A stretch of DNA of 64,000 nt from Portulaca oleracea (GCA_029582165.1 CM055886.1:23374669-23438668); one strand, 5' to 3'. Positions 45,782 through 58,075 are shown, numbered from the stretch's first letter. A program made the numbers and translations. Notes: generated from the letters alone by a model not told the origin.

Positions 45782-46524
45782 TTAATTGCTAGCAATTCTA
45801 GTGTCAGGATTTGTGTTGGCTATGTTAGCAACGTGATGCTGTGATGCGTACTTGTACCTTGGCACCTCTGCTGCGATCACCCGGGGCTCGTTTAGGAATG
45901 CCCAGTTACTCTTTGTCCACCTTGATGATCAACACCATTTAGCATACATTAGTATTACGTTTGATTTACAAATTGGATTCCAAATTCATAAGCGATTAAT
46001 AATAGTTACCAGGCATTATTCTTAATGAAATCTTGAATATCGTTTTCGGTTTCTTTTGGTACGTTGAAGTGGCCATCCTTGGTGTTAACATCAGGCAAAG
46101 AGCTTGACCTTCTGTACTCTCTTGCATCTCCAGAATCTTCACTGAAGCTCACCTGCTTCTTAATTCCATATTTAACATTATTACTTAACTACATCATCAC
46201 TTATAACCAACAAATTCAAACGAAAGAAAAACTTGCCTGTGGAGAGAGATCTGGAGAAGTCAATGCGGAAATAGCTTGAAGATGTTCTTCCTCTATCTTC
46301 TTCTTCAACCTCCAGTACTCCTCAATCCTCTCCTTTGTCAGTGACTTGTTCCTCTTTAGTTTCTCTGAAAAAAAGTATAATTGTACAAGTTCAATAATGT
46401 GTTGCAACTTCAAAGTAATGTGTTTGCGTTGTTTTGTAGGCAAAGGAGACACTACAAGATTAAATGACTTACCATAGTTGGGATCCTTGACGGGGGATGA
46501 CCATCCTGCCATTAGAGAACCCAT
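45782..46524 (-). CDS. Small plant-specific protein of unknown function, 4 exons
   Basis: Exons on -: 46524-46473, 46364-46237, 46152-46010, 45920-45782; they join to 153 codons plus TAA. Order: MGSLMAGWSSPVKDPN start; a charged helix (LKRNKSLTKERIEEYWRLKK, then KIEEEHLQAISAL); a Ser-rich linker (SFSEDSGDAREYRRSSSLPD); and a C-terminal WWTKSNWAFLNEPRV block with a polar tail. I recognise the MGSLMAGW / RSLT-EEI-YW / SNWAFLNEP pattern as a small conserved plant family without known role. No signal peptide or membrane helix. Intron 2 has a GC donor (CAG|gcaagt); without that splice the frame ends soon after in FSFV-stop. Upstream TATA-like box near 46655. Confidence 0.85.
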
Positions 46525-47118
46525 GCTTGATTTCCTTTTTTCTTTTTTGAAAATAAATCTCTCTCTCTACTTAGCTTAGATTTCTTCTAATCTTTTTTTT
46601 TCCCCTTAAGCTTTAATGATTTATGGTACTAAAGATGAGATTTTGGGGCGTATTTAAAGATGAGACAATGGTGGGTTCCCCAGCTACCAACTTAGTAGAT
46701 TCTTAATTATCTACTATAGTTTTTTCTTATTTTTCATTTTGTAATTTTTAAAATTATTTTGTTAGTGACAGGATGTCGTTTTGTGCATATCTGTTTTCAA
46801 TTTCATGATGGAGAAGGGGATATTATTGGAATTTACTAGTAATTTGCAGAAAGTCTAGGCTTAATGATTTTATAATCTGTGTTTATCATAACAGCGTGGT
46901 TCTACCTCATTGCTTAGCTATATTATTTTTACCGATTTGCTTTGAAGTGATTGAAGTAGCAAATAATATCGTGACATGATATTATCGAGAAACTCCCATG
47001 GAATATTATTTTTATACATATTGTTTTTGCTTTTTTACCTAAGCCTAAATTGCTTCAGTTTTTTTTTTTAGAAAAAAACAAACAAACTGATGTACTGTAT
47101 TATCGTTATTTGACCCAC
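46525..47118. other. Upstream region of the 45782-46524 gene
   Basis: A TC-rich stretch directly before the gene (CTCTCTCTCTAC, about 46559-46570 on +), the TATA-like motif at 46650-46659, and otherwise AT-rich sequence without coding signal. Confidence 0.45.
46650..46659 (-). promoter_or_regulatory. TATA-like box
   Basis: CTTTAAATACG on -, about 125 bases upstream of the ATG at 46524. Confidence 0.45.
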
Positions 47119-47127
47119 ATTAAAATC

Positions 47128-47663
47128 GGGTTTTTTGCATTTTGGACACCGAATTTTAGGGATATTTACATTCTGAATCCTTAGTTTTCAACTTTAACAT
47201 TTTGGACCCTAAAGTTTGTAGGCTGAATAAAAAAGGACCTTAAAGTTTGTGGACTGAAGAAAAAGGCCCATGTCTCATTTTTTATTTTCCTCCCATATTT
47301 GAATTTGTCTCTCGATTGACGTCAAACTTTAGGACTACAGTTAAAACTAATATTGAAGGTATAATACACCTCTCTTATTCGTGTCGAGGCTACTTAGACC
47401 CCTGTGTACGTGGTTTTAAGTAACTCCAACATGAATAAAAGATGTTTATTATAACTTTAATATGAGTTTTAACCTTAGTCTTGATGTTTGATCTTATCGG
47501 AGAAAATTCAAACATGGAAAGACAAAGAAAAATGGGAAGCGAGCTTTTTTCACCTCACAACTTTAAGGTCTTTTTTCAAATTTCTACAAACTTTAGGGTC
47601 AAAAAGTTAAAGTTGAAAATGGGAGTTTAGAATGTAAATCTTTTTAAAATGCAAAAAACACCC
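47128..47663. mobile_element. Long-TIR MITE with 9-bp target duplication (Mutator-like)
   Basis: Flanked by ATTAAAATC at 47119-47127 and 47664-47672. Termini GGGTTTTTTGCATTTT and (reverse complement) GGGTGTTTTTTGCATTTT extend into inverted repeats of about 130 bp (TTTTCAACTTTAAC, GACCCTAAAGTTTGTAG, GACCTTAAAGTT). The remainder folds toward the centre. No coding capacity. Confidence 0.92.
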
Positions 47664-47672
47664 ATTAAAATC

Positions 47673-49354
47673 AAATCGTTAAAGATTGAAGCTACAGAAA
47701 GTCAGCTCATTTTGGGAGTCAAAGTTGATCTGTAATTTTATACATGCATCAGCATGATGAACTACATTCAAACATGTTAGATATTTTAGATATGTCTAAT
47801 TTAATAAGTTGCTATTTTGGTAATAGTTAGACCACTTTATTAGTTACTTGTTATTTTATTAATTATTAGCTGTCTTTTCACTACTTAATTGATTAGCTAT
47901 TGAGCTAATTAATAACTTGGAGTAACAATTAATGTCTATAGGTTCGATTTATTTTAATGTGTGTTTACAAAAGAAGGAATATTGAAGGGGCTAGGGGAAA
48001 GAGAGAAGGTTTGGTTTAAGAATTTGATATCTATACCTCCATCTACCAGGAAAAAAAAAAGGAAGAAATTCAAAAGAAAGGTGTGAATATCATATATTAT
48101 AGATTAAAAAAGTTAATATATTCCTTATTGTCATAAGAGTGCTAAAAGAGAAAGATTCTTTAAATTCTATATAGAAATTTAATTAGCGAGTAAATTAAGA
48201 TGGAAGATAGATTTAAGATCTATGGTCGACGCTACGTATTTCTTCATGTCTGGGAGACCAACTATCTTGGTGTCACTGGCTTGGGATGGTATATTGATGT
48301 TGCAACTCTCTAAGAAGGTTGGGTGGGTTTGGGTTGCGCTCGGGGAAGTGTTTTGGGCTCAACAAGGTGGTGCTAGATTATTTTACTATCTCGACACTTT
48401 GTTTGAACTAGAGCAGTGTACTTGAGCCATTTTTTTGACTTGATCTAGAAGACATTGATGAGTAATGAATTAGTGATGGTTTTTTCCGAGCTGTGTTTTC
48501 TCTCATATTAGGCATGATGGAAACACAGTGGCTCATAATTTAGCTAGATACTAGATAACTAGCAAATGTTGAGACAATTTGGGTAGGGGTATTGCCTCAA
48601 TCCCATCTATCACACTTTCCCAACATGGATTTAATAGTATATGAATAAAAGCCTGACATCTTTGATCTCCAAAAAAATTCTTATAATTCATAATGCAACA
48701 AATTTAGTATCATGAATCTGAAAATACTAAAAATCCACAAGAGTGTCTCAATTGTTAAGTAAATTAAAATGATTGTAAGGTTATAATCTCTTCTCCAACT
48801 GTATAAATTATGGATAGGACCTTGTTCTTGATTGTGAATAGTTCAAGTCTCTTCTTTGATGTGAAAAGACAATATGTGAAGTGTAGAATTGATAATCAAA
48901 GATATTTTCATTTTTAATTAGAGCTTATTTATCTACACTTTGATCAATAGCCTATTAGTTTAAAATATAAAACTATATTACCTATATGACACAAATAATA
49001 ATATAGTCAGACCATCATCATGGTTGAAGAAAATGGAAGAATATCTACTCATGTTATAACGCATTTGAATTAGAAAGTCCACTTATATAATTTATTTCAT
49101 CCAAAAATCTACTAATATCAAAAATTATAACTCTATTTATTAATCACCAAATTACATGTACAACTATTACAATAGATCACTCATCAACAATCTTACACAA
49201 CAATCGAATTCAAATCCATGATAACAGTATTACAACGTATATATAACCCCATTTCGCAGACAAAATCATTTGGAAGACTATATACGGCCCTTCATGTGTA
49301 TGTATACATAAGTGAATAAATTAAACTTAAAACTAAGATTATAAAAGAGATTAA
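47673..49354. other. Intergenic between MITE and pectinesterase 3' end
   Basis: AT-rich. An open frame at 48222-48425 is not recognised and probably chance. Nothing else supportable. Confidence 0.4.
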
Positions 49355-52300
49355 TCAAAACTTTAGCCAAGAAGTAGCATCAATGGTATTGGTAGTGATA
49401 AAAGGAATAGCTTCTTGAGTAGTGAGGCTCCTAGACCAGTTAACTCTTGCTCCTCTTTCAGCCCCTGGGCCATAGCATTCATATTCTCCATAGTACACCG
49501 TCCTGTACATCATACTCATCATTAATTAAAAACAAAACAGCTTTAATAAAAAGTAAAAAAACAAGTAGCAGTTTTAGATATTAGTGCATGTCACCATTTT
49601 ACTTGTTTTTCTTTTGGATAAGAAGTAAACAGATTATAATGGTAGGCCAACGTCTTATAATGACAAAGCTTGGACCCCACACCCCCTAATCTATGGGATA
49701 TTTAATGACCAACCCTGAGATATTTTCAGAAGATCGGTTAGTTTAATTGGCCAAGTATCTTAGACTGTTTTGATTTTGATTGATATTTTATTTTATTTGC
49801 TAACTGCTTCTTTCCTTGTTAGAAAATAAAATTATTTTGATACCGTACCCTTGAATGTGAAGCTATTGAAGATTCTAGTGAGTTGATTCGAAATGATGTA
49901 TTGTAATATAAGGTTGTCCATTGAAAGAATTAGTGAATTGACTTAATACAGTGAATGAGCTATGAAAATTTATGGCTAAAATTAAGCAAGGTACAGAAGA
50001 TATTTTTCCCTATGATTTATGGAGTGTGATATTTATCATATAAGTTAATCGAAAGTTTAAGCGGGTTATATGTAATTCACTGCATATAATTATACACCTT
50101 TCATGATAATTTATTTGATATGATAAATGATAATTTATTTGAATAGTCATGTGCTATTCGCTGCTTAAATTACTATCTTATTTAAACAACTGTCAACTAT
50201 CTAAAATATTAATTTGGCCAAACATGACGTAGTTGACATTTCATTACATCATCAGATGACCATATTTATGAATTTGTCATTGGACGAGGTACAGTGTCTA
50301 TATGCTGCATGTTATGGGAAAATTTGCACATACATTCTTCAACTTTATGACATTTATAATTCCAACCCTGACCTTTATGAGTTGATATTTACTACCTCCG
50401 ACCCTTCGAACCAATTTTATTTAGCAACCTTTCCAATAAATTTAGCAATTTTTTTTTGTGAATATGTGATCGGTGATGATATTTATTCGCTGATATAGAA
50501 GCTTTTTTCAACCTTTTTATTTTTATTTTACATGGTTTTTGTATGTTGAGCCTATGTGCATATGATCATATTTGGGTTAACTTTCCATATACCTAACAAA
50601 ATACTGAATAGTCAATATTTATTTTTTTTGAGTAGTTGACCCATGGAAACAATTTCTCAATGAAAAATTTATTTTTGATATTATCTAACAGGGATATTGA
50701 ATGACAATATACCGATTTTTGGGGTATTGGATTATAATATACCGACTTTTATTATTGGACAACAATATCCATGATATTTATATTTATGTGAGATTATTAT
50801 ATCAACAGTGACTAAGGGGGTAATGGCTGGTAAACTGGTCTCTGTGCTGACATGATAGTCGGTGGGGAAAAAACAGGCCTCTGCCCAGTAACCCTTTTAA
50901 CCCCTCTGTTTTTCTCTGTAACTCACGTTAAAAAATCGGCCCCAACACAGTGACTAAGGGGGTGGTAAATCGGTCTCCATGCTGACATGGCACGCAACCG
51001 ATCTATGTCTTATAACGTAGGTTAATGCAAAAAAAAAATGGAGGGGTTAACGAGGTTATTGGGTTGGGGCAGTTTTTTTCCCTCTTCTAGCCACATCAGG
51101 ACGGAGATCGGTTCACCACCCCCTTAGTTACTGTTGGTATAATAATCTCACATAGGTATATAAAGCCCCGCTATATTGTTGCCCCATGATAAAGGTCGGT
51201 ATATTATAATCCAATAATTCAAAATATCGATATACTACCATCCAAAAATCCTATCTAATATTCTTACATGGTGGAATAAAAGTTTCTAATATTATTCACA
51301 AAACTAACGTATGTTAACCAATGGAAGTTGTCATTTAACTCTAATTATATCTTAATAAGATACTCCCTCCGTCCCAAATAAATTGTTCATGTTTGACTTT
51401 TTAGGTTGAAAATTTTAAAATTTGACCATTAATTTAACAAATTATATGTTGAATTATTATACAACACTATCACTATTAGATTTGTGATGAAAAATACTTT
51501 TATTTGAATACAATATTCTTAGTTTTGCTTAGATAAAACGTAAAAAATTAACAGTCAAAATGTTGCATTAAAGACCATGAAAAAAAACTGGGCAAATTAA
51601 TTGAGATAGATGGAGTATTAAATTTGAGTTTATAAATAAACAAAACCTATCACTTGGAGAACTTTAATTTGTCATTTATTGTTCAAGGACTTAAAAAATT
51701 CTGATATACTGTCTCGTTCTCAAATTACTCCCTCCGTCCCATATTAATTGACATATTTTGAAAATTTTCATATACCAATGTTTAACTAAAAAAACTACTC
51801 ATATAATTAAATAACACTATTTTCCAAGGTATTTTCTTCCGATACCAAGACATAGATAGTGAGAGAATGTGAGTAGAAGTAGTTTTTATTAATTGAAAAA
51901 GTAAAAAGTTAACATGATTATTAAAGTTAAAATAATTAAATTAAGTATTGAGAAATGAAAAGTGACAATTATTTTGGGACAAAAAAAGTTAGTTTAAGTG
52001 TCAATTAATATGGGACGGAGGGAGTATTTGTCACTTTAGACACAATTCACAAAATCAAGAAAACTTTATTTTTATATTAAATTGCTCTTCTTGGAAAAGA
52101 AAAAAAAAGAGAATAAAATGGTGAATAAAAAAGAAAAATTGAAGAAAAAGATGTAGTTAACAAGGTTAATTTAATAAATTAGTAATTAATATTGTATTGG
52201 AATTATAAGGTGATAGATATTATGAAAAAAATAGTTAAAACAACAGATAATAGGAGAAGAAGAAAACAAGTTAATGACCATAAAGACAAACATAGGTTTG

Positions 52301-53367
52301 ACATATGAGGATGTGGAATAACTATGAAAATGATAAGAACTCAGGTATACCTGTGAGTGGAAGGTCGACCCCAATCATCCCATCCTTGTGGCAAAACCGC
52401 ACTAGACATATATGTTTGGGCAAACACCACTCTTGAAAAAGGGCCCCATGGTCTTCCTAGTGTGCAACTTTTTACACCCGTTATTTTCCCTCCCACAAAG
52501 TAAAACCCTGTGTTCTCCTCTCTTGTCATCCTGTGTTGTGCTGTTATTGCCCCATTGTTCTCCGATGTCGAATGCAAATGGCACTTCTGTATTATAACAG
52601 TAAACAGTGACACTGTACATTAGATTAAAAAAGGTCGATATTGGTAAACTTAAATGGTTGATGTGTTGGTACGTAATCCTTATATAAATTATACCTTGAA
52701 GAGAGAGGCTGCATTGCCACAAATGAAGTCAGTGGCACCTTCAATGTAACAATTGCTATAGAAATGTCTACCACTTTCATCCAGTAGTGTATCCTGATAA
52801 GAAACAATCCTACATGCATAAAACGCAGCCTTATCTCCTGCCACCCTCAATGCCACCGCTTTCGCCCCTGAACCATGCGTATTCTGCACTAAGTATATGT
52901 ATACATACACGTTAATAATTAACCAGTTCCAGCTGGATCGATCACAAAAGTATATATATGTATAGGTACTGTACCTGAATAGTAAGGTAACGACCTACAA
53001 AATTAGAAGCCAAGACAGTGACCGTGGGGGACTTGAAAATATCCCCACTATCACCCCAAGTGATAATTGTAACATTTGCCCTCCAACCACTCAGTGTTAT
53101 AAAAGGCTTGTCACTGGGGACTGTGATTTTCTCCCTATACACCCCGGGCTCGACTCTGATAAACACAGGATCGACATTGTTAGACGGGACAGCGTCGATG
53201 GCGTCTTGTATCTTCACAAAGTCACCCTTCCCCGACTTGTCAACCTTCAACTTTGTCTTCCATGACAACTTCTCCACCATTTCACCTCGAGCATTGGCCC
53301 TAGGGGAGCAAGACAACGCAATGGCAGCCAAGGAGACGAAGAAATAAACAAAGCGAGTGATTTCCAT
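49355..53367 (-). CDS. Secreted pectinesterase (carbohydrate esterase family 8), 4 exons
   Basis: Exons on -: 53367-52975, 52883-52695, 52586-52351, 49502-49355; they join to 321 codons plus TGA. A signal peptide (about 1-26, hydrophobic [14 protein letters not shown]) leads straight into the catalytic beta-helix with no N-terminal inhibitor (PMEI) region, so this is the pro-less type. Motifs: GVYRE (75-79), KAVALR (139-144) where most enzymes have QAVAL, QDTLLD (161-166) with catalytic Gln161/Asp162, TDFICGN (182-188) with catalytic Asp183, and LGRPW (237-241) with substrate-binding Arg239. It de-esterifies homogalacturonan in the cell wall, releasing methanol. It resembles the small clade that includes Arabidopsis pectinesterase 11, which from memory shares the Lys in place of Gln. 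Intron 3 (49503-52350) is large and holds MITEs. Confidence 0.93.
49503..50688. other. Pectinesterase intron 3, transposon-poor half
   Basis: AT-rich; a near-perfect tandem repeat TGATAATTTATTTGA at about 50104-50142. A 94-codon open frame on + (50214-50498) has no recognisable family and is most likely chance. Confidence 0.45.
50689..51251. mobile_element. Foldback MITE in pectinesterase intron 3
   Basis: Long inverted arms (about 190 bp): TATTGGATTATAATATACCGAC and GACTAAGGGGGT appear on the left and, inverted, on the right. GACTAAGGGGGT-GT occurs twice in the left half (50811, 50951) and once inverted near 51120. TATCTAA flanks both sides (50682-50688, 51252-51258). Superfamily uncertain, possibly Mutator-like. 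Confidence 0.82.
51363..51615. mobile_element. Stowaway MITE, 253 bp
   Basis: TA-flanked (51361-51362, 51616-51617). Left CTCCCTCCGTCCCAAATAAATTG, right (reverse complement) CTCCATCTATCTCAATTAATTTG. Lies in pectinesterase intron 3. Confidence 0.9.
51728..52024. mobile_element. Stowaway MITE, 297 bp, near-perfect termini
   Basis: TA-flanked (51726-51727, 52025-52026). Left CTCCCTCCGTCCCATATTAATTGACA and the right end is its exact reverse complement over about 25 bases, so it is a younger copy than its neighbour 110 bp away. Confidence 0.95.
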
Positions 53368-53430
53368 GACTTATAACTTGCAAGACACGTAGCTAGCTTA
53401 CTAGTTTATGGATCTATTGACCTTGGAGCG

Positions 53431-53441
53431 ATATATATATA
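53431..53441 (-). promoter_or_regulatory. TATA box of the pectinesterase gene
   Basis: CTATATATATAT on -, about 65-75 bases upstream of the ATG at 53367. Confidence 0.55.
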
Positions 53442-55362
53442 GAAGAATGAAAAGCATGGGGAAGTTATGGCAGTTTTCTTGTGGTTGACGGCAATTAATT
53501 GAAATAAACAAGCCAAGGTGGTACTGGTATGAGGTTAGCACCAAAAGCATTTTGGGTTTGGTTGAAGAAAGTTTATTGTGGTAAAGTTTGAATTTGAAAT
53601 GAGGATGATAAAGGAGTTGGTTGCTCAAGGAAGAAGGGAGTCCATCGTCTCATCAGGTGGTCAGCGTGAATCAACCCTACACGTTACCCACGTACCATAG
53701 TGTAAACGGCTTAATTTTATAATTGCAGTTTTTTTGGAAAAGTTATTGTTAAGTTGGTTTTTATTTTTGGCACACTAGGGTTATTAAAGTATAACTGACT
53801 TTATCAAATCGTTGGTTTTCTAACTGTCGTTTAATTGCATCGTTGACATATGTGTAGTCTACTTTGTTGAATTTCTTTTTTAATCATTTTCAGATGGTCA
53901 GGTCAACAAATCAATTTATTGTAGGCTACTTTAATTTCGAGGGGTAATTATTATCAAGTTCTACAAATCAGGAATTATGGATAAGTATCTAGTTGTATCT
54001 ATGATAAATACGACCTATATATCAACTCGATTTGTAATTTTTACACGTAGAGATTATATTAATTTCATCAAGGTTTGATCATCGATAAAAAGTGTGTAAG
54101 AGGGCGCCTCAATAGCCAACTAGGTTGTTGCCTCTTTGATAGTCTACGGATGAGTTGGTTTCTTGTTAATTCTAAAGAATATGTCAAACCGATTTTAATG
54201 TAAATAGTTTACATATGTAAAAGAGGTTGACAACTATATATATAGATGGACGTTAATAACTATATATATAGATGGTAAGGTTTAATAGAGGAAAAAAGAT
54301 GACTTCGTACATCTTATTTGTACGATTGATAAGAATTTAATTGTTCAACGAGTTGCAATTGTAAAAATAATTTTACTTATCTGAATTTGGTCAACTAATA
54401 AAACTATATCGGTCCTCAAAATTGAATTGTTATTTATGATTTATTATTCATATTGTAGTTCAAATGTAGAATTTGTGCTTCAGAATATTTATTAAAAAAG
54501 ATCTTTAACCTTGAAACTCTAAGAATAAAATTAAAACATCGGTCAATATTGATACAAGTCAACATTAATTTTTGTTTTTTGAATTTGGGGGCAACTCTCA
54601 AACTATAGTTGAAAATTGTCTGAATTTGGTCACATGCAAATGCAGTTCATCACAAGTTTGGTGTATATAACATTAGGCAATTAATTAGAAGACTGCCCAC
54701 TAAGCTCATTTTTTAGGTGACAATGCAAAAAGAATGTGTGTTGGTGGGACTTTGCTGGTATTCTGTGCGGTTTTGATTTGAAGGCTAATGCATGACGGCG
54801 TTGGGTTCAATATAATTGCTGCGCAATTCAGTTTCATTTGCCGATGTATTTCAAATGTATTTCAAATGTGTTCCAACCGTCTTATTAAAAAGGTATAAGA
54901 TGATGTACATAAATTTATTACAAAAATAATTTATCGTATCATATTATTTATCACAAAAATAATTTAGGATGATGTCTGGCTTTAAATTATTGTTCAGTTT
55001 TACCAATTATTCTTAGGATACAAATATTAAATGTACTTTTTTATAAAAAGTATTGATGAGATGCGCAAAAATATTATAAGGCTTAAAATGTGAAACGGGT
55101 AGGGGAAAATTAGAGAGAAAGGCTGCTTCTCCAACTCCAAGCCAAGAAAACGCAACTAATGAAACCTGAAAGCAACAAACTAAGAAAGAAATCCCGGTTG
55201 ATCATCTGAATCCCCATATTGTTCAAACAAAGATAACCACCTTTGCCATGAAGTTTCATTGAAACAGAAAAGCAAGCTGGTTATCCTCAACTGTTTTTGC
55301 TGCTTCTACCTAGCTTTCGCACAAGTCAGAACTCTAGTTAAGTGACCTTATATACTAATTGT
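53442..55362. other. Pectinesterase upstream / intergenic region
   Basis: No gene. TATATATAGATGG is repeated at 54237 and 54261. On - near 55310-55175 two overlapping frames (TVEDNQLAFLFQ then NETSWQRWLSLFEQYGDSDD) have coding-like composition but no recognised family; possibly a decayed exon. Confidence 0.35.
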
Positions 55363-55536
55363 AGGGGTTTTTTTGTATTTTGGGCCTCATATATTTTAGG
55401 CTAGGTAATTAATTTTCTAGACTCTTGGTTTTCAATATTAATTTTTTGGACCTTAAAGTTTGTAAACTGAAATAGAAATCTGTCTCTCTCGTTCTACTTT
55501 TTTTCCCATGTTTGAATATCTTTCTCGATTGGCGTC
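55363..55536. mobile_element. Truncated copy of the 47128-47663 MITE family
   Basis: GGGGTTTTTTTGTATTTTGG, CTTGGTTTTCAATATTAATTTTTTGGACC, TTAAAGTTTGTAAACTGAA and CCCATGTTTGAATAT-TTTCTCGATTGGCGTC follow the left arm and centre of the intact copy in order. It stops where the LTR at 55537 begins. Confidence 0.75.
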
Positions 55537-56378
55537 TGTAAACACAAATTTCGAGTCTAAAATAAATAAAGACAGGAAATTGAGAAACAAATTAATTTGT
55601 ATTAATATTTGAATGTATGCAGGTACAACCTCTATATTAAATACAATAAAGTAGTCATCTGATTCGATCTCCTGAAATTTAGGTGAGCCGAGGGCGTGGA
55701 TACCCTTGATCTCAATCCCGATGCAGATCTAGCTGAAGAACTCTTGTAGCAGTTCCTGAGCTAAAGGTCTTGAGCGTTGATCCCCTTAATGCTTAGTAGC
55801 TGGAGGCAGCTCTGAATTTAACCATATGAAGGTTGACTGTTGGTTGTAGTTCTCCTGGTTCTTAGATGCGAGGGATTGAGTGCTTGGTCTCGATCGATGA
55901 ACTAGATAAAGAAAACGACTACAGTCTTTGATGTGAAGAATATAAGTTATTGAACTAGCCGACGTTGGTCCTTGGCGCTTGTAGCTGGAGAGCGTCTATA
56001 GTTCGATCTTCGAAGCCTCTGGATGCTGATTACTGAATCTCCGGGGGTTCAAAATGAAGGGCAGGACCGCTATTTATAGGATTTTGAGGCTTAGCCCCTA
56101 GGGTTTGAGCTTGGGCCGAAGTTAATTAATTATTCCTTTAATTTTAAATAAAAAGGTAATTAATATTTTCTGCATCATCTTTAACACGTATCATGATATT
56201 ATTGGTCAAGATGTATTTCCATTTAAAATTCAACCAGATGGACCGCCGCAATTAATTTAACACGTGACGGATAATAATTGGCCAAATAAATTTAAGTTAC
56301 TATCTACATGTCATTTTCTAATTCGCCGACAAGTTTTTACCTCCAACTCATGCCCCCTTCGAGAGTCAGTCGCGGACA
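55537..56378 (-). mobile_element. Solo LTR (Ty3-like) inserted in the MITE copy
   Basis: On + it starts TGTAAACACAAATTTCG and ends GTCGCGGACA (inverted TGT/ACA). A TATA box on - (CCTATAAATAGCGG) near 56068-56081 sets the orientation. No PBS or polypurine tract adjoins it. The downstream half of the interrupted MITE is not seen to the right, so either the LTR extends farther or a deletion followed. Confidence 0.6.
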
Positions 56379-57110
56379 CTAATTTTGAGTGCTTGTGGAG
56401 GCCGAGTCTCGAAAATTTAAGGAGAATAAATTTTTTTCATCACAACTTTTCAGTTTGGAGAAAAATTCATCAGAAATTTAGTTGGATAAATTTTTTGACA
56501 GTTGGAGTTGGAGACAGAGATGGAGATGGATTTGGATTTGGAGTGGGAGATGGAGTTGGAAACTCGACTGAAAATTCTAGTAGTATCCTGAAACCTGGCC
56601 AATCAGATACTATATAAACGCACCATCCTCGCCTCTTATAACACTAATAAAATCCTAAACATGATTTAACATATAATATACTATATTAATCACATATTAA
56701 CAAAATTAATCATAAAATTTAAAACAATAATAACCTAATCAAATCTGAGTTTATAACAGTGATAATTTTGCAAATATCTCTATTAATTTTGTGTTGAAAA
56801 TAATAATAATAATAATAACAACAATAATAATAATAATAATAATAATAATGATGATGATGATAATACAAAAAAAAGAAGAAGAATTAGGTTTTGTACTAGA
56901 AAGTAGGGTGGCATCGGGGGGTTTTACAGCTTGTCTATTAGCCTACTTGTGTTTTGCAGTTTGTATGTATGTCGGCCTGCTACCTTGTGTTCACACATGA
57001 ATTTATTATTTCACCCTCGAATGTAAGAATCAATCAACAGCTTGCCGAGCTCGTAACTTGTGTCCACACAGAAATTCACTCTTTTGCTCTCGTGTACAAT
57101 AACCAAGAAT
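56379..57110. repeat. Low-complexity stretch with microsatellites
   Basis: 56505-56570 is a degenerate GGAGATGGA/GGATTT repeat (encodes a Gly/Asp/Val-rich frame that I regard as non-genic). 56799-56865 is (ATA)n then (ATG)n. No gene. Confidence 0.6.
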
Positions 57111-58075
57111 TTCATACACAAATTTACTCTTTTACCCTCGAATATAATAACCAAAGATTCTAGCATCAAATGAAAATTAAGTTCTTAAACCTATCAATTC
57201 GGACGAGCAGGTTAAATAGGGATCATATGTATATCTAGTTATGGAAAATACAGGCCAGGTGTATTTCAAGTACAGAAAAATTTGATATTAAAACTACGAA
57301 TCAGGTGTATTTTGAATTTAGGTAAATACTTATATTTTTTGTTAACAGACAAATTTAATGTTTGTACTTGAATACAACAACCAAGAATCATAGCATCAAA
57401 TGAAATTAAAATTAAGCTATTGGGCCTATCAATTCTGATGAGCGGATTAAATATACATGAAGCGTGTATTTGGTTTAGAAAAATACGGGCCAAGTGTATT
57501 TCAAATTTATACAAATTTGACATTAAAAACACGAGTCACGTGTGTTTTAGATTTAGGAAAATTGATACAGGTTGGGTGTATTTAACTCGTCTGTAGAATG
57601 TGTCGATTAACTAGTACTCTTTAATAAAAGAAAGAGTTTGAGTTGTCTACTTGTCTGTTTGTTTTTTTGCAGTCTGTCTACTTGCTAGTTTGTGTTCACA
57701 CACCAATTTACTATTAACCCCTAAATATAATAATTAATTAGCAACTTCTTAGCTTGTAGCTTGTGTTCATGCATAAATTTAGTCTTTTACCCTCGAGTAG
57801 ATAACCAAAGATTTCATACAAAAATTTAATCTCTTACCCTCAAGTACAATAACCAAGGATTCTAACATCAAATGAAAATTAAGTTCTAAACTTATCAATT
57901 CAGACGAACGGGATAAATACGAGTAATATGTATATCTGGTTAGGCAAATTTGATTGCATGTAAATTTGACATGCAAATAACCAAGGATTCTAGTATCAAA
58001 TGTATTTCGATTGCATTGCAAATTTGACATTAAAACTACGAATTATATTGTAAATTCGACTATATATCAAGTTCT
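57111..58075. repeat. Degenerate tandem repeat array (about 200-250-bp units)
   Basis: Units beginning near 57129, 57361 and 57830 share, in order, AATAACCAA-ATTCTAGCATCAAATGAAAATTAAG, CCTATCAATTC-GA-GAGC-G, GCCA-GTGTATTTCAA and TTTGA-ATTAAAA-TACGA. Another unit lies at 61265-61430 on the far side of the L1 insertion. Confidence 0.75.

Noticed and set aside
48222..48425. 67-codon open frame
   Set aside because: No family, no neighbouring exon, no codon pattern beyond chance.
50214..50498. 94-codon frame in pectinesterase intron 3 as a nested gene
   Set aside because: Not recognised; AT-rich intron sequence readily gives such frames, and no promoter or splice structure supports it.
56264..56617. 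Gly/Asp-rich 117-codon frame
   Set aside because: Half lies in LTR sequence and the rest in a simple repeat.
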